From: Galeruca laticollis | Taxonomy: Eukaryota > Arthropoda > Insecta > Coleoptera > Chrysomelidae | Assembly (NCBI GenBank): GCA_963921935.1 | Contig: OY998175.1 | Coordinates: 229,174,122 to 229,238,121 of the forward strand | Direction of reading: 5' to 3' | Length of the DNA stretch: 64,000 nucleotides | Part shown: positions 14,001 to 25,093 of the stretch, one piece after another | How positions within the stretch are numbered: the first letter of the stretch is position 1 | Layout of the letters: each line of letters begins with the position of its first letter | Notes under the pieces: model-generated | What the model saw: only the letters and a program-made list of their open reading frames with translations | Database searches by the model: none | Told to the model about the DNA's origin: nothing | Translations under genes and position numbers: made by a program

Positions 14001-16157
14001 TGATAACTTGACTTAAGGGACACACTGTATAATCTCAAGTAAAATTTTCAATGCCCGAATTGACTCAACTTAAGGGACGCATTGTACAGTGTCAAGTACA
14101 ATTTTTAATGATTCAATCAACTGCCAGAATTATAACTCGCCTCAAGGCAGACTGTAAAGTTCAAAGAACAATTTCCAATGCCAGGATTATGACTAAACTT
14201 AAGGAACACATTGTACAGTGTGAAGTACAATTTTTGAATGGTTCAATCAACTTCCAGAATTATAACTCGTATCAAGGGACATACTGTATAGTTTGAAGTA
14301 CAATTGTCAATGCCAGAACTATAACCCGACTTAAGAGACACATTGTATAGTTTTCAAATACAATTTTTAATGCCACCATAAATTATAACTGGACTAAAGG
14401 GACACACTGTATAGTTTCAAGTACAATTTTCAATTCCAGAATTACAGTTCGAATTGAGGGATACTGTACAGTGTGGAGTACAAATTTTAATGATTCAATC
14501 AACTACCACAATAATTATAACTTACCTAACGGGACACTTTGTATAGTTTCAAATACAATTTTCAATGCCAAGACTATAACTCGACTTAAGGGACCCACTG
14601 TACGTTTTTTAATTATTCAATCAACTGGCAGAATAATTCAACTTAAGTATCAAGAAATTAATTTTATGATTTAGTCAACAGCCAGAATTGTAACCTGCCT
14701 TAAGGGAAACACTGTTTGGTTCCAAGTACAATTTTCAATGCCAGAATTATAACTTGACTCTAGAGACACACTGTATAGTGTAAAATTCAATTTTCAAATA
14801 TTATATGTACAGAAGAGAAGTATTGTAATGGAGTGATTATGATGTTTTAAGATTCGAGTGGACCTACACATATCTGAGTCCAAAACAGCTATTTTTAAAA
14901 AAAAACTCGTCTGTCTTTTTTGCAATCAAAAACAGCCGTTGTCACCAGCTGCTTACCAAATGAAAATTAAACTAGTGGCACAACAAATTATATATTTTAA
15001 TACAAGGAATCCATTTTTTGTTCAGTTTCACGAAATTTTTGTTAATAAAAAATTAAAAAATATTTTCTGATTTATAAAAAACAAATTTTGGTGTAAACTA
15101 ATACCATCATTACATAAGGTGAAGTCACACGCTGGGTACATCAACTTGTTAATAATTAAAGCAACAACTAGATTAAAATCAATCAGGTTTTACCTGCAAA
15201 TCATGCACGATGGTAACGATGATCGTATCCTCATTGATGGCTTTATATTCTTTGAACACCGCAAATTCCAAATCTTCAAAACCTTGTCCTCTACCGATGC
15301 GGTAACCTTCTTTTGACACCCCTACACTGCCCACTATCAACATATCTACAGTGATTCCGTCATATATACCAATGTTTTCACCTCGGTGGATGCCCCAACG
15401 GGATACCAAAGTCTTCACGTCGTCCGATTCGCTTACAACTATCTTTTTCATTAAACATCTTTGAAATCTGGTAAATAAACAAATCAATTATTTGAATGTA
15501 TGAGCCGGCTGCCAAAATCAAAATTGACTCAAAAAAGTATAAATGTGGTTGTTTTTAATAACTTTTTTTTTTATTTTCAAAGTAAGAATTGATTCAAACC
15601 TGTAAAAATGCAATAGTTTCGTCCCCTGGTAGGTAATTTCAAATTATACGTACAAAAATATAACCAAAATATTGATTTTTCCAAAATTGTTGTTCAAATT
15701 AACATTTTATCATGATAAACTCAAAAAAACTCACCTAGGAAAAGGTACATATAAATCTTTGGAACTGTCTATCACCAATTCTCTAGCGGATGTCAACGCT
15801 TTATCTGTAAAAACTGCGATGGATTTAGCTGCAGTAAACGCTGGTAATTGTAGTAAATTCATCGTGGTATCCTCCATACCAACGTAATTCGGTATTCTTC
15901 CGTGCGGTTTTGGGAAAGAGACTAAACAATGATTGTGAAAACATTCCCAAACTTTCTTTCGTATGGTAAATTTAGTTTCCCCATCAACAAGAACTGGAGC
16001 CTTTATTACGTTTCTACTAACAGGAGTATCCATAGTTAATGACGGTGTAGTATTTTCTACGAATTACAGTGCCTTATTGAAAATATGAAATTTGGAATAA
16101 ATAAAATGTCTTACCAGAATCAATTAACTTCGTTTCCGATATTTGCGATTTACTCAT
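10743..16157 (-). CDS. MTHFSD: MTHFSD-like protein (5-formyl-THF cyclo-ligase-type domain plus C-terminal RRM-like domain)
   Basis: Five exons on the minus strand: 16157-16115, 16056-15735, 15467-15194, 11597-11062 and 11004-10743. They sum to 1437 nt, or 478 residues plus a TGA stop. All introns are GT-AG and the phases agree. The first half carries family landmarks: FTIRKKVWE, FPKPHGRIPNY, LYVPFPR, VGSVGVS, RIGRGQGFEDLEF and TIVHDLQ, then DVIITPTRTI and RPAGVFWDEL. A Lys/Glu-rich linker follows. The last exon (FVKVLKERNIKPRSITWKG, GVCILHY) matches the RRM-like tail of vertebrate MTHFSD. The cyclo-ligase family acts on folate, but mammalian MTHFSD is better known as an RNA-binding protein, so an RNA role is as likely as an enzymatic one. 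At 478 residues it is longer than the roughly 380 of the human protein because of the linker. Intron 3 (3.6 kb) is a minisatellite. Confidence 0.92.
11062..11597 (-). CDS. MTHFSD: MTHFSD exon 4
   Basis: Acceptor TTTGTTTAG, donor CATGAG|GTAACC, 536 nt. It starts VLDSLPRDLFKKYDMPVD, finishes the folate-enzyme-like domain (ITPTRTIVV, RPAGVFWDELTI), then becomes a charged linker with KKKRRHYHIDYSLKV near its end. Serine, threonine, lysine and glutamate dominate the linker, suggesting disorder and a possible nuclear-localisation role (inference). The plus-strand frames across it are shadows. Confidence 0.92.
11690..13790. repeat. 24-bp minisatellite in MTHFSD intron 3
   Basis: Consensus GGGACACACTGTATAGTATC plus AAAA, about 24 bp per unit, over roughly 85 units with frequent variants (TATAGTATAAAAAGGGACAA, GTATAGCGTCAAAAGGGACA). 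Because 24 is a multiple of three, frames stay open for 60-160 codons on both strands as LYSVSLL-type or LYSIKRD-type repeats. These are not proteins. The array lies inside a transcribed intron. Confidence 0.92.
13800..14790. repeat. ~60-bp derivative of the intron-3 minisatellite
   Basis: The GGGACACACTGTATAGTTTC motif continues but is now followed each time by CAAGTACAATTTTCAATGCC and AGAATTATAACTCGACTTAA, giving a period of about 60 bp and some 16 units. This looks like the 24-bp repeat captured into a longer amplifying unit. The remaining 400 bp of the intron up to exon 3 is AT-rich, without motif. Confidence 0.85.
15194..15467 (-). CDS. MTHFSD: MTHFSD exon 3
   Basis: Acceptor TATTTACCAG, donor TTGCAG|GTAAAA, 274 nt, ending in phase 0. 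It contains VDMLIVGSVGVSKEGYRIG and the glycine-rich GRGQGFEDLEF motif. In cyclo-ligase relatives that motif lines the nucleotide and folate pocket. Confidence 0.92.
15735..16056 (-). CDS. MTHFSD: MTHFSD exon 2
   Basis: Acceptor TTCGTAG, donor CCTAG|GTGAGT, 322 nt. It encodes the N-terminal half of the cyclo-ligase-type fold: a basic helix (KFTIRKKVWE), the FPKPHGRIPNYVG segment that is a family hallmark, and a strand ending in LYVPFPR. The following intron is 267 bp of unremarkable AT-rich sequence. Confidence 0.9.
16115..16157 (-). CDS. MTHFSD: MTHFSD exon 1
   Basis: The start codon is at 16157-16155. The exon encodes MSKSQISETKLIDS and ends in phase 1 at donor CTG|GTAAGA. It is the only upstream ATG that joins exon 2 in frame; the next in-frame ATG would be inside exon 2. 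The intron after it is 58 bp. Confidence 0.85.
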
Positions 16158-17394
16158 GTTGAATCAAATATGCATCTACTTAATTAATAAACGAGATTGT
16201 TTTATCAGTTGTTTATCGATTTTGTACTTCCACCAGTTTTTAAGCTCCTAATTAAACATTTTTTAATCATCACTCAAAACGAACTTTTTGTTGACGTTAT
16301 ATTTTCAAGGTCGACGTTTTTTTGTTTATAAATAGAAAAATGCGATTCATTTGTTTTTGACAAAATACTTCGAAGAATCGATCGCTGTAGTGTATTTATT
16401 TGCCATCTTATCTCAAGTCATTATAATAGAAATCTTTTGTTTATGTTAGATGACATTTTTAACTATGTGTCAAATGTCAATTATACGTCAAACGAAAAAC
16501 TAAACGAACCATTGGTATCATTGAATACTTTTTATTCAATGATTGGTATAGAATCATAGTTCCATTCTGTATATGTTCAAAAATTTAGTTCTTCATTATT
16601 TTAATTTATAGGAAATGCGTTCACTTTTTGTATATTTATTAAGCGTAGCGTATATATAAACAAGGATTGTACTAAACTAACTTATTCTCAATTGGTGTGT
16701 TCATAAAACACAACTGTGGTAAAATCGTGGAGTTTTTGTTCTGTGAACGCATTTAATCATTGAGCGAAACTCCACATATTTGATGAGCGAACATTTTTCT
16801 GAGCGGTTTTCAAGTGCGCTCACTGACCACAACACGTTACAGATTGTGATGTTTTTATATTAGTGCAAAAATACATCAGTACTACAACATAATAAGTACT
16901 AATTGATTTATACCTACAATAATAACAGATACTAAAAAAGTACACGAATGATTATCATCTATAATAATTCTTGTTTTTTCACGAATACCACGTCTTCTCA
17001 CGTATTATCATATAATAATTATATGACCATCAACTTATAACGGAAGAATTAGATTGTATCTAGCCATAATTTGAGTTTTTCAAATACCTATACCTTCCAA
17101 AAATGATCGTTCAGAAGACTTACGTCAACTATTCGTTCTTCAGTGAGCGCTCAATCAACGGTTGAGTAATAAGTTATGTTTTCTGAATGCACCCAATATG
17201 TCAAATCTCAAATTAAGAATATTCGAAGATGAAGCACAGAAATATAAATAAATAGGGTGAATAATAACCAGGAGAACAAAAAAAACAAGAAAAATACCAA
17301 CTAAATTAGTGAGAGTTTGAAGACTTTTTTATCGAACCAAATTGGTTTAAATTGGACCAATTTCCCTTAATTGACATTTGAAAAAAACATAGAT
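16158..17394. other. MTHFSD 5' flank merging into dispersed repeat
   Basis: AT-rich. No TATA box or other core promoter element can be assigned with confidence. Near 16465-16510 the sequence TGTCAAATGTCAATTATACG matches the stretch at about 26218-26250, and 17250-17394 resembles 25440-25600 (AACAAGAAAAAT, TTATCGAAC, CATAGATGA blocks in the same order). This is therefore a copy of a dispersed repeat that also lies to the right of the retrotransposon. Confidence 0.5.
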
Positions 17395-19564
17395 GAGAGA
17401 TAGTTTCCGAGATCCTATATGTTCATACTCCTCATGTAGTTGTCTAAGAATTTCTTTAGCATATTCGAATGTTATTAAATAAATTTCCCAGTCTTCCAAT
17501 TTCTTATACCAAATTCCCTCGTTTTGAAATGCTCCCCTTTTACAAGATGCTTGCAAACTTCTCTGATCTTCCACTATTTTTTCCAATGTAAACAAACCTT
17601 CAGTTTTCTGCAATCTATTAATGCCAATTTGGAATTGTTGATCATTCTTTTTCATTTCCGTTTCACGGCTAAGAGCATCCGCTACTATATTAGTTTTCCC
17701 AGGAATAAATTTTATGTCAAATTCGTACTCTTGTAATAGAAGAATCCATCGATGTTAAAGCTGAATGGCTGTTTCCAAATAAAATTTTGCTCCTAATAGA
17801 TAAAAACGTAATTTAGTTATACAAAATACAATGCTTGCCATCTCCAATTCAGTGACTGAATATTTTCTTTCAAAGTTCTTTGTTACTCGGGAAATAAAAC
17901 TGATTGGTACTTCTCCTTCCTCTTGTTCTTGCAATAAAACTCCTGCTAATCTATCTATGGATGCATCTGTTCTTAAGATTAATGGCTTGTCATATTGAGG
18001 ATGACAAACCTGCAAATTTTGTAAAAATATTTCCTCTAGATCTTGGAAAGCTTGATCTCTCCTAGCATCTCGTTTCCTTCTTGAGTAATTCAATTAGCGG
18101 AATTTCTTTATTACTAAGGTCTGGTATCAACCGTTTGAAGTAGTTGAGAATTCCCAAAAATCCTCGAAGAGTTTTAAGATTAGTCGGTGTCTTATATTCC
18201 CTTATGATTCTAATTCGTTTAGGGTTCATTGTCACCCCAGTAGAATTCAAAATATATCCCAAATACTGCACTTCCTTTTGGTAAAATTGACATTTTTCCA
18301 TGTTCAATTTTAATCCTGCTCTTTCCAATTCTGCCAATATAGTCTTCAAATGTTCGTGGTGTTGTTCTTCATTTTCTGAATATATTAAGATGTCATCTAT
18401 ATAATGCAATGTAAAATGTTCATATTGGTTAAGAGCAGTGTGAAGTGTTCTTACCAAGGCTGCACACGAACTCTGTAAACCAAATGGAACAACACAAAAT
18501 TGGTATACAACACCATCAATCATGAATGCTGTATATGGACGATTTCTTTTGTCCAATGGAATCAACCAGAAACTTTGTTTTAAATCCAGTTTTGTGAATA
18601 TGTTTGCTCTTGTAATTCTTCCGAATATCCCCTCTACATTTAAAGGACCCTCATATTGTTTTTTAGTATAAGAGTTGATATTTCTGGCATCCAGACATAA
18701 TCTAATCTCACCTGACTTTTTACGGACACATGTTATTGCACTTATATATGGAGAGTTGAATCTTTCTTTAATGCCATCTTGTATCATCTTTTCTAACTCC
18801 TGGTATACTTCATTTTTCAGCTTATAAGGAATGGGATAGGTTTTTATCTTGAAGTTACTAATATCTTTATTCATTTCCAACTTGTGTATATATTTTGCTG
18901 GTATACATACTTCTTCGTTGAAGAGTCTCCCATGCTTTTTCAATAATTCATTGATCTCTCTTCTATGTTGTATGGGACAAAATTGTTCTTGTAGATCTTC
19001 CAAAATTTCTATTTCGTTTATTTGACGTTGTATTTTCTCTACCTCTTGTTCTTCCATTTTATCAAAAGTTATTACATTACCTTCACATACCATGTACCCC
19101 TGTTTATAATCAATAATCATCTTGTGATTGCTCAATTCATCATTTCCCAAAATTACGTCATATTTTAAATTCTTGACTACTAATAATTGTATTTTATAAG
19201 CTATATTTCCCAAATAAAAATCTGTTATTATGGTACTATTTGTATAATGTAAATTTTTATCATTCGCCCATACTAATGATAGTTTCTTTGTATTTATCAT
19301 CATAATATCATCCTTATTTGAATTATCTACAATATCTTGTTTAATTAATGTTACCTCTGAACCTGTATCTATTAAAATTCTACAAACAATGTTTTGTGAT
19401 CTACCCTGGATAAATATTAAATTAGGTTTTTCTACTTTTTGACTATTATTTTCATGATCTACAATAAATTCTCGAGGATGTTCATATCGCGATGAATAGA
19501 TGATATTATGCACGTAAGGACGATCTAAGCAAAATTTGCTATATTGTCCTGTCCAGGAATACAT
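17395..19564 (-). pseudogene. pol: Retrotransposon pol: protease, reverse transcriptase, RNase H, partial integrase
   Basis: A 500-codon frame (19564-18062) starts inside the gag overlap. It has the aspartic protease motif LIDTGSEVTLI, then reverse transcriptase with FTKLDLKQSFW, VPFGLQSSCAAL and the catalytic YIDDILIYS, ending in RGFLGILNYFKRLIPDL. A frameshift near 18075 leads to the RNase H frame (LRTDASIDRLAGVLLQEQE, YSVTELEMASIVF). A TAA at 17755-17757 interrupts it, after which the same frame resumes with the tether ending DALSRE and the integrase zinc finger region (LRQLHEEYEHIGSRKLSLI). DDE core and C-terminal parts of integrase are absent. Not functional as it stands. Confidence 0.85.
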
Positions 19565-20076
19565 TCTTCCACCTGTATCTCCTGTCTGACCATGTTTGCT
19601 CGTCTTCTATTATCGTCATCCCTGTTTCTGCTTCGCTCTTGATTATTTTGGTTTCCTCTGCCATGTTGCCAATTTCTTAATCTATTATTATTATTACCAT
19701 AGTGATTTCTTCTCTCAAAATTGTTCTGATTCCTATGGTTCTCCGGATATCTGTTCCCATTATTCCTCTCTGTATTTCTATATTGTTCCCCATTTCCTTG
19801 GTATCGTCTATCTTCAAAGTTCCTGTTTCCATAACTTCTATTTCCATTTCCTTCATAATAATCTCTCCTGAAATTACCATTCCCATTTTCCCTTCGTGTA
19901 TCGTTTCTCATATTTCCATTTCCATTCTCTCTTCGTATATCATTTCTCACATTTCCATTTCCTTGTTGATATCTGTGAATACCACTTCCATTTTGAACAC
20001 TCCTTTCAACTCTCTGCAAATATCTCGATAAGTTGTCCATGGTTTTTATATTATGGAGTGCTATTGTTTTAGACAC
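19525..20076 (-). pseudogene. gag: Retrotransposon Gag C-terminal region, Gly/Asn/Arg-rich
   Basis: The frame begins in the conserved-looking SKTIALHNIKTMDNLSRY segment, then becomes an RNGNGN-repeat rich tail with many arginines (RRENGNGNMRNDTRRENGNG). There is no CCHC zinc knuckle, so basic and Gly/Asn repeats presumably bind RNA (inference). It stops at TAG 19527-19525, 40 nt inside the pol frame, which is the usual arrangement for ribosomal frameshifting. Upstream it is separated from the Gag core by a frameshift near 20110. Confidence 0.75.
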
Positions 20077-20175
20077 TACTGAATTAAAATGTCTTCCGAC
20101 ATAAAACTAGTTCCTCCTCCTTCATAACAGGTTCCAGGTATTGCGCCATGTTATATAGTTGCATAGCATATGCAT

Positions 20176-20463
20176 TTAAATTTTTATTCCTATTGTAATC
20201 AAATACAATCTTTCCCTAAAATTAGCCTGATGAATCTCACCCCAGAAAGAGGTCATGAATTGGTTCTCAAATTCTTCTAAATCATTTATGCTTTCCTCCT
20301 TATTACAGAACCATAATAGGGCATGCCCAGATAACATCCCTCTAATTATAATTTTCTTTTCCATTATGTCTCTCATTCCCTTTAGTTTACTTTTAATTAT
20401 CTTCATAAACACCTTCGGATGAATTGTATTTATATTCCCATCAAATTTTACTCCGATATCCAT
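20176..20463 (-). pseudogene. gag: Retrotransposon Gag core fragment
   Basis: Encodes a Ty3/gypsy-type Gag segment (VKFDGNINTIHPKVFMK, GHALLWFCNKEESINDLEEF, TSFWGEIHQ). It is in the same frame as the coiled-coil region upstream, separated only by the stop at 20488-20490. A frameshift near 20190 ends it, after which the Gag sequence continues in another frame toward the SKTIALHN segment. Confidence 0.75.
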
Positions 20464-20487
20464 GTTCCCAGTGTAGATTATTCCACC

Positions 20488-21369
20488 TCAATTTCTCCTA
20501 ACATTCATTTCGTCTAATTCTTTGTTAACTATTTGACCAATGTACTCATTCCTCTCCTCACATGTTCCTGTTTGTTTTTGTACCTCTGTATCCAAGTCCT
20601 TAAATTTCTGTTCCGCATTTTGTTGATAATTCTGCATAATTTCTTCGATTGTTTGTTCGCTGAATTCAATATACTCCATTTCTTTCGTTATCTCTGCATT
20701 TTGTTTAATAACTTCATCTTGAATTGTCCCCGGTAATTTTTCTTCTATACCTCTTTCCAATTCTTGAATTTGTTCTACCATTTGATTTTCTATCTGCTCT
20801 CTAATTTTGATTCCATTTTCTTGTATTTCAATCCTCAGATGTTTGTTTTGATCCTCTATATCATCTTTCACCTTATCTATCTGCTTTCTACATTCTTCAT
20901 TTTCTTCCCTAAGTTTCCTGAATTCTTGAATACTTTCATTTTTTACCTCTTCTATCTTCTTTTCCAATTTATTCATGTTTCCATTCATTTTATCCATCTT
21001 CCCGTTTAAGCTCCCCTCTATTCTGTTTATATTTCCATTCAAATCATCCTTCATATTGTTCATATCTCCCCTCATGTTGTCCATCTTTCCATTTAATTCG
21101 TCCTTTATTCTGATCAAAAATTGCATCATGTCCATCTGATCATCTCTACTTCTTCTTCTTTGCATTTCCTGTGTCCTATCTTCTTGTTTTACAGCTTCCC
21201 CATCTCCTGTCATACTCTTTTCATGTGCATCTCCTTCAATTTGTTGTCCTTGTTCCAAATATACTGCTTGGTAATCTCCCATTCCATGACTTCTTTCTTC
21301 CCTTTCCTCTTCTGAATCACTTTCTGCTCCTACCTGCCTTCCATCTCTCAAAGTCATCCGTTTTGCCAT
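20488..21369 (-). pseudogene. gag: Retrotransposon Gag N-terminal coiled-coil region
   Basis: A 293-codon frame starting MAKRMTLRDGRQVG, about 50 nt after the primer-binding site, as expected for gag. Most of it is a charged coiled coil with runs of MNGNMNKLEKKIEEVKNES and heptad-like spacing of Ile/Leu/Met. It ends at a stop at 20488-20490, just before the Gag core in the same frame, so that stop is probably a later nonsense change. The plus-strand frames here are shadows. Confidence 0.75.
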
Positions 21370-21420
21370 TTCAATTGAGTTTTAAAATTTACAAATGCTT
21401 CCTAAATTTTTTTTAAAACG

Positions 21421-21440
21421 CCCTACGTTCTGGGTGCCAA
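21421..21440 (-). other. Retrotransposon primer-binding site
   Basis: Read on the minus strand: TTGGCACCCAGAACGTAGGG. TGG begins the tRNA-complementary stretch right after the LTR end (TTAATAAT). Position and form fit Ty3/gypsy elements. The tRNA species is not assigned. Confidence 0.6.
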
Positions 21441-22300
21441 TTATTAATATGTTTTATTATATTTCTATTATATTCATTTATATAGATATATATGTGATAA
21501 TTTTATTTATATTTGATTTTTTTGTTGTGTGGCTAGCTCAGTTATTAATTTTTATATTATAATTGTATTATATTATTATATTCGTTCGGGAGCATGAGAC
21601 TTTTTCTACTCTTTGAGTTCTGGCTTTGTTTGGATATATTTTGCTCATTCAAAATAAAAAGAAACACAAAACACAATACTTTCAATAATTTAATTTTATA
21701 ATGAAATTTTTTATTTAAATATTCATAAAATAGTTACGCCTATGGAAATTACCAACACAGAATCATAAAGGATATACACCATATTATGCGCATGCCCAAC
21801 TAAAATCGAACAGAAACGAGACGGAACGAACGTTTCTTATCGACGCTCTGCATCTGCTTGAATATTAGATAGTGTATATAATCTTTGATTAGATACATAG
21901 CATCGTTGTCGTTACAATCATGTTGATGGATTTGCATAAAAGAATTTACGTTTAGTAATTATATACATACAAAATTAAAATGTTCGGAAGAAATAGGTTA
22001 CAAAATTCATATATACAAATGGAAATATTCTATGAATGGATTAATATGCATTTTTCTTATATGATTTGAAAATTCGTAAGTACAAGCATTATTATATTAC
22101 AGAATAGGCCTTTTTTAATAATATTTAGATTTTGTCTTGTGAATAAACTACATAAAGTCCTTTTTCTTTTTTATAGATCGATCATATAGACTCAAAAATT
22201 CTTATATATACATGGAAATAGTCACTGAATTTATACTCAAGAGTTATTATTCTTATTATTGGCCAATAATATTTAAAGAAGCACTGACCTGATGTCTGGA
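21441..22300 (-). mobile_element. Probable 5' LTR of the Ty3/gypsy-like element (right boundary unknown)
   Basis: The LTR must lie immediately right of the primer-binding site. The DNA here is AT-rich, with a more complex patch near 21780-21850 (GCGCATGCCCAACTAAAATC). Because the 3' LTR is missing there is no partner copy to define the outer edge, and I could not find a clear terminal motif. The end at 22300 is a guess. Confidence 0.4.
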
Positions 22301-22424
22301 TTCTGTATCTATCCCGTCTGGAAACAGGACTACGCCTTTCGAAGTTCTAGCTGCGTAATTTGTTGAGAAATTTGGATATTCTCATGGGAAAACTGGATAC
22401 AAATATATGTGAGTGTTCTAAGTT

Positions 22425-22697
22425 TTATATTTGTTGAGTATCTATAGCTTTGATCATGAAAATTTGTGATTTACTTGATATTTCTGGTAAATTCTTCATC
22501 ATCTCCTCGCTATTTCGACACCAAGAACCAACTACCAACACTTCTATTTGATCGTCAATTGTTTTATCAACAACGAATATATTGTTTCTAAGCTCACTAA
22601 TTATCAATAAAGTTTTTGTTAATTTTAGTTGATCAAAATTTGTTCTGTCATTTTTCCACCAATCACATTGTTTCTGGAGCTGTCGAACTATATTCAC
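22425..22697 (-). other. Open frame of unknown nature, 90 codons
   Basis: The translation (DWWKNDRTNFDQLKLTKTLL, DDQIEVLVVGSW) has protein-like composition and no internal repeat, unlike most open frames here. No family is recognised and no splice-linked partner was found. It may be a fragment of a mobile element or an isolated exon. Confidence 0.25.
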
Positions 22698-23033
22698 AAT
22701 TGCTACACTTCATGAAGTTTTTGGAAATATATATAAATGTAGATTTCACTTGAAAAGTATCTGTTTTCTTTTACTATTCAACGAATTTCAATAGAACAAG
22801 TCTTTTACAGTTAGTGAAATGCCTTGTTATATGTCGATATGACAATGTCTAGCTTGGTTTTGACATATTATAAATTATAGCGTTGTTTTGTGCAAGTTTT
22901 TTTTTATCTTTTGAATGTTGTTTTGCCCTGCCAACTCAGACTGTAATACAGCGTTTCCGGCGGCTAGGATCGTGGGTACTAGAAGGCACCAGATCCCAAA
23001 ATTGGAACCAAGAAAACTAGATAATCGAAACAT

Positions 23034-23040
<7 letters not shown>

Positions 23041-23088
<48 letters not shown>
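23041..23088. repeat. (AT)n microsatellite
   Basis: About 24 uninterrupted AT dinucleotides, preceded by ACACACAT. Simple slippage repeat. Confidence 0.9.
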
Positions 23089-23093
<5 letters not shown>

Positions 23094-23099
23094 TTCGAA

Positions 23100-25080
23100 T
23101 TAACAATACGAGTCTATATAAAAAATATACAATTTTTCATAAATGACCGAATATATATAAAACTACTTTATCCTCAAACAAGATTAATTACTTATTAAAG
23201 ATAAGAAGGCGATACAAGCAAAACCTGATAGTAAAATAAACCTGACCCCAAAGTGATATTAACTGAAATACAATACTTATTTCCTATAAGGAAGTGATCT
23301 AAGCAAAAAAATGGACGCTACCCAACCAAAATTATTCCAAGGAGATAATCAATAAAGCTGCTCTAAACCAATAACAATAGTTATCACTAAGTAAGGAGCC
23401 AATCACTTATTTGTGCAAATATTGAATAATATTAAATATTTAAGTATTAATGATCAAAACCAGAGAGGACTGATAAAAATCTTCAATTATACATTCAATG
23501 ATCGTACGTTCATTGAAAGGTAGTTGAAGTGACAAGTAAAAAGTTTGGATTTACTTTTAAGTAATTAAGTTGGAGTATTATAATTAATTAGAAATAATCA
23601 ACAAATGAAATCAGACACAAGATGATCTGATTCTTAAGCGTATATCACTATTTGGGTGAAGATAACTTTTATGGCTCGGTGAAACCTATTAAGTATGTAA
23701 CATTACTTAAGGTCAAGAATAATTGCATACTTAATGAAACTGAAATTAATTTTGATGGTCTTAAATCAGGTTATGCTCAATGATTTCAGTTAACGAACTA
23801 TCAATTTTCATTTTATTCCGAAATAAAAAAATAAAACCGATAATTTCAACAAATCAAACGAAAAAAATTTTCAAGTCAATGATACTTGGGTGAAATAAGT
23901 GGTATCTGAATGAAGAAAATTTTAAAATAAAAAAATATTTCATTCTGTGAATACGATTACTGATTTACCACAATTGGTACTTAAAATTTCAAACAAGAAA
24001 TAAGTAGACAATCTCAAATTACAATAAAATCCTAGTAATTAATCATTGGTACAAAAAGTTAATTTTAAATTATCATTAGTAAGAACGTCTCAATCATATA
24101 TTTTTTTTAATCAAAGTTTAGGTAAAGTGAGTAAATATGTAGACAACCTTACCATATGATGCTGAAATTAAGGTAAAAGTATAGAATTAAATGAAGAACT
24201 GTCCCCTATAAAAGCAAGTGGTCATAATACTTAAAGTCTAAAGTGATCAGTACCTCGAATTAAACAAATCAGCAAACAAGAAACCTCACATAATTTCAGT
24301 ATTTACAAATTTAAGCATCTACAAAATAATTTCTACTTATTAAGTACTACCAAACAATTTGAGACTATTTTCAATAAAGGTAGTTATGAAAACTATACTA
24401 TATTACAAAAACCGGCATTACGCCGAAATTACTTAAAATTACTGGTTACAGTCAGATAAGACACTTTATACATCAAAATATGAAAATATTATTTACATCT
24501 ATGAAGATTCTAGAAGATTGGTTTGACAACAAAATTTATAATTAAGTTGATATTCCTATATAAAAGTTCACTGTAAAGTGTTAACTTTGAAATACACTTA
24601 AAACCATTTACTAGCGTGAAGATAAAAAATTGAATGGACTCTGCTAATGCTGATAAGGCATTTAATGAAAGGTGAAGAGAATTACTTAACTTTGTATTAC
24701 AGTACTCCTAGCAACAACAGCATTACATCATAGGATCATTAAATATACCAAATCCCGGTAGATACGGCTCCAACGCTAAATCCAAGTTGTACTGTAAGGT
24801 GCAAAATAGGACTGTGGCCTTCGATTTGCACGCTCTAACAAACTCGAGCGTAACACTCGCGTTGTTTTTGACTTTTCTAGAAGCCCACAGGAGCGCCCAG
24901 ACTCACAAACTTTCTTCTCCTCTTTTCCCTCGAGCACCAACAATGTTATTCGTGCTTCATGCCGATGCACATCGAGTATTTTAATTTTATTCATGTCAAA
25001 GGCTCGAGAATATAAAAATCACAAATTTCAGAAAACTAATGAAAGATACTATTTTATGAGGTTATATGGTGCACGCGCAT
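23100..25080. other. AT-rich intergenic DNA, no gene recognised
   Basis: Roughly 2 kb of non-tandem AT-rich sequence. A GC-richer patch at 24776-24994 gives complementary open frames of 65-72 codons on both strands; the overlap suggests chance or a transposon remnant rather than a gene. No terminal repeats were noticed. Confidence 0.4.
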
Positions 25081-25093
25081 GCGTTCTATTTAA

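Larger units (their letters stand above)
17395..21440 (-). mobile_element. Ty3/gypsy-like LTR retrotransposon, 3'-truncated and decayed
   Basis: Reading on the minus strand: a primer-binding site (21439 down), a coiled-coil Gag region, a Gag core, a Gly/Asn/Arg-rich tail, protease, reverse transcriptase, RNase H and the first part of integrase. The integrase stops after its zinc-binding N-terminus, where the frame runs into dispersed-repeat sequence near 17395. The rest of integrase and the 3' LTR are missing. Frames are broken by an in-frame stop at 20488-20490, frameshifts near 20190, 20110 and 18075, and a stop at 17755-17757, so this is a dead copy. Clade assignment rests on domain order (RT-RH-IN) and motifs only. 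Confidence 0.85.

Noticed and set aside
20533..21416. Plus-strand frames opposite the Gag coiled coil
   Set aside because: Shadows of the minus-strand charged repeats, giving Phe/Leu/Ser-rich nonsense.
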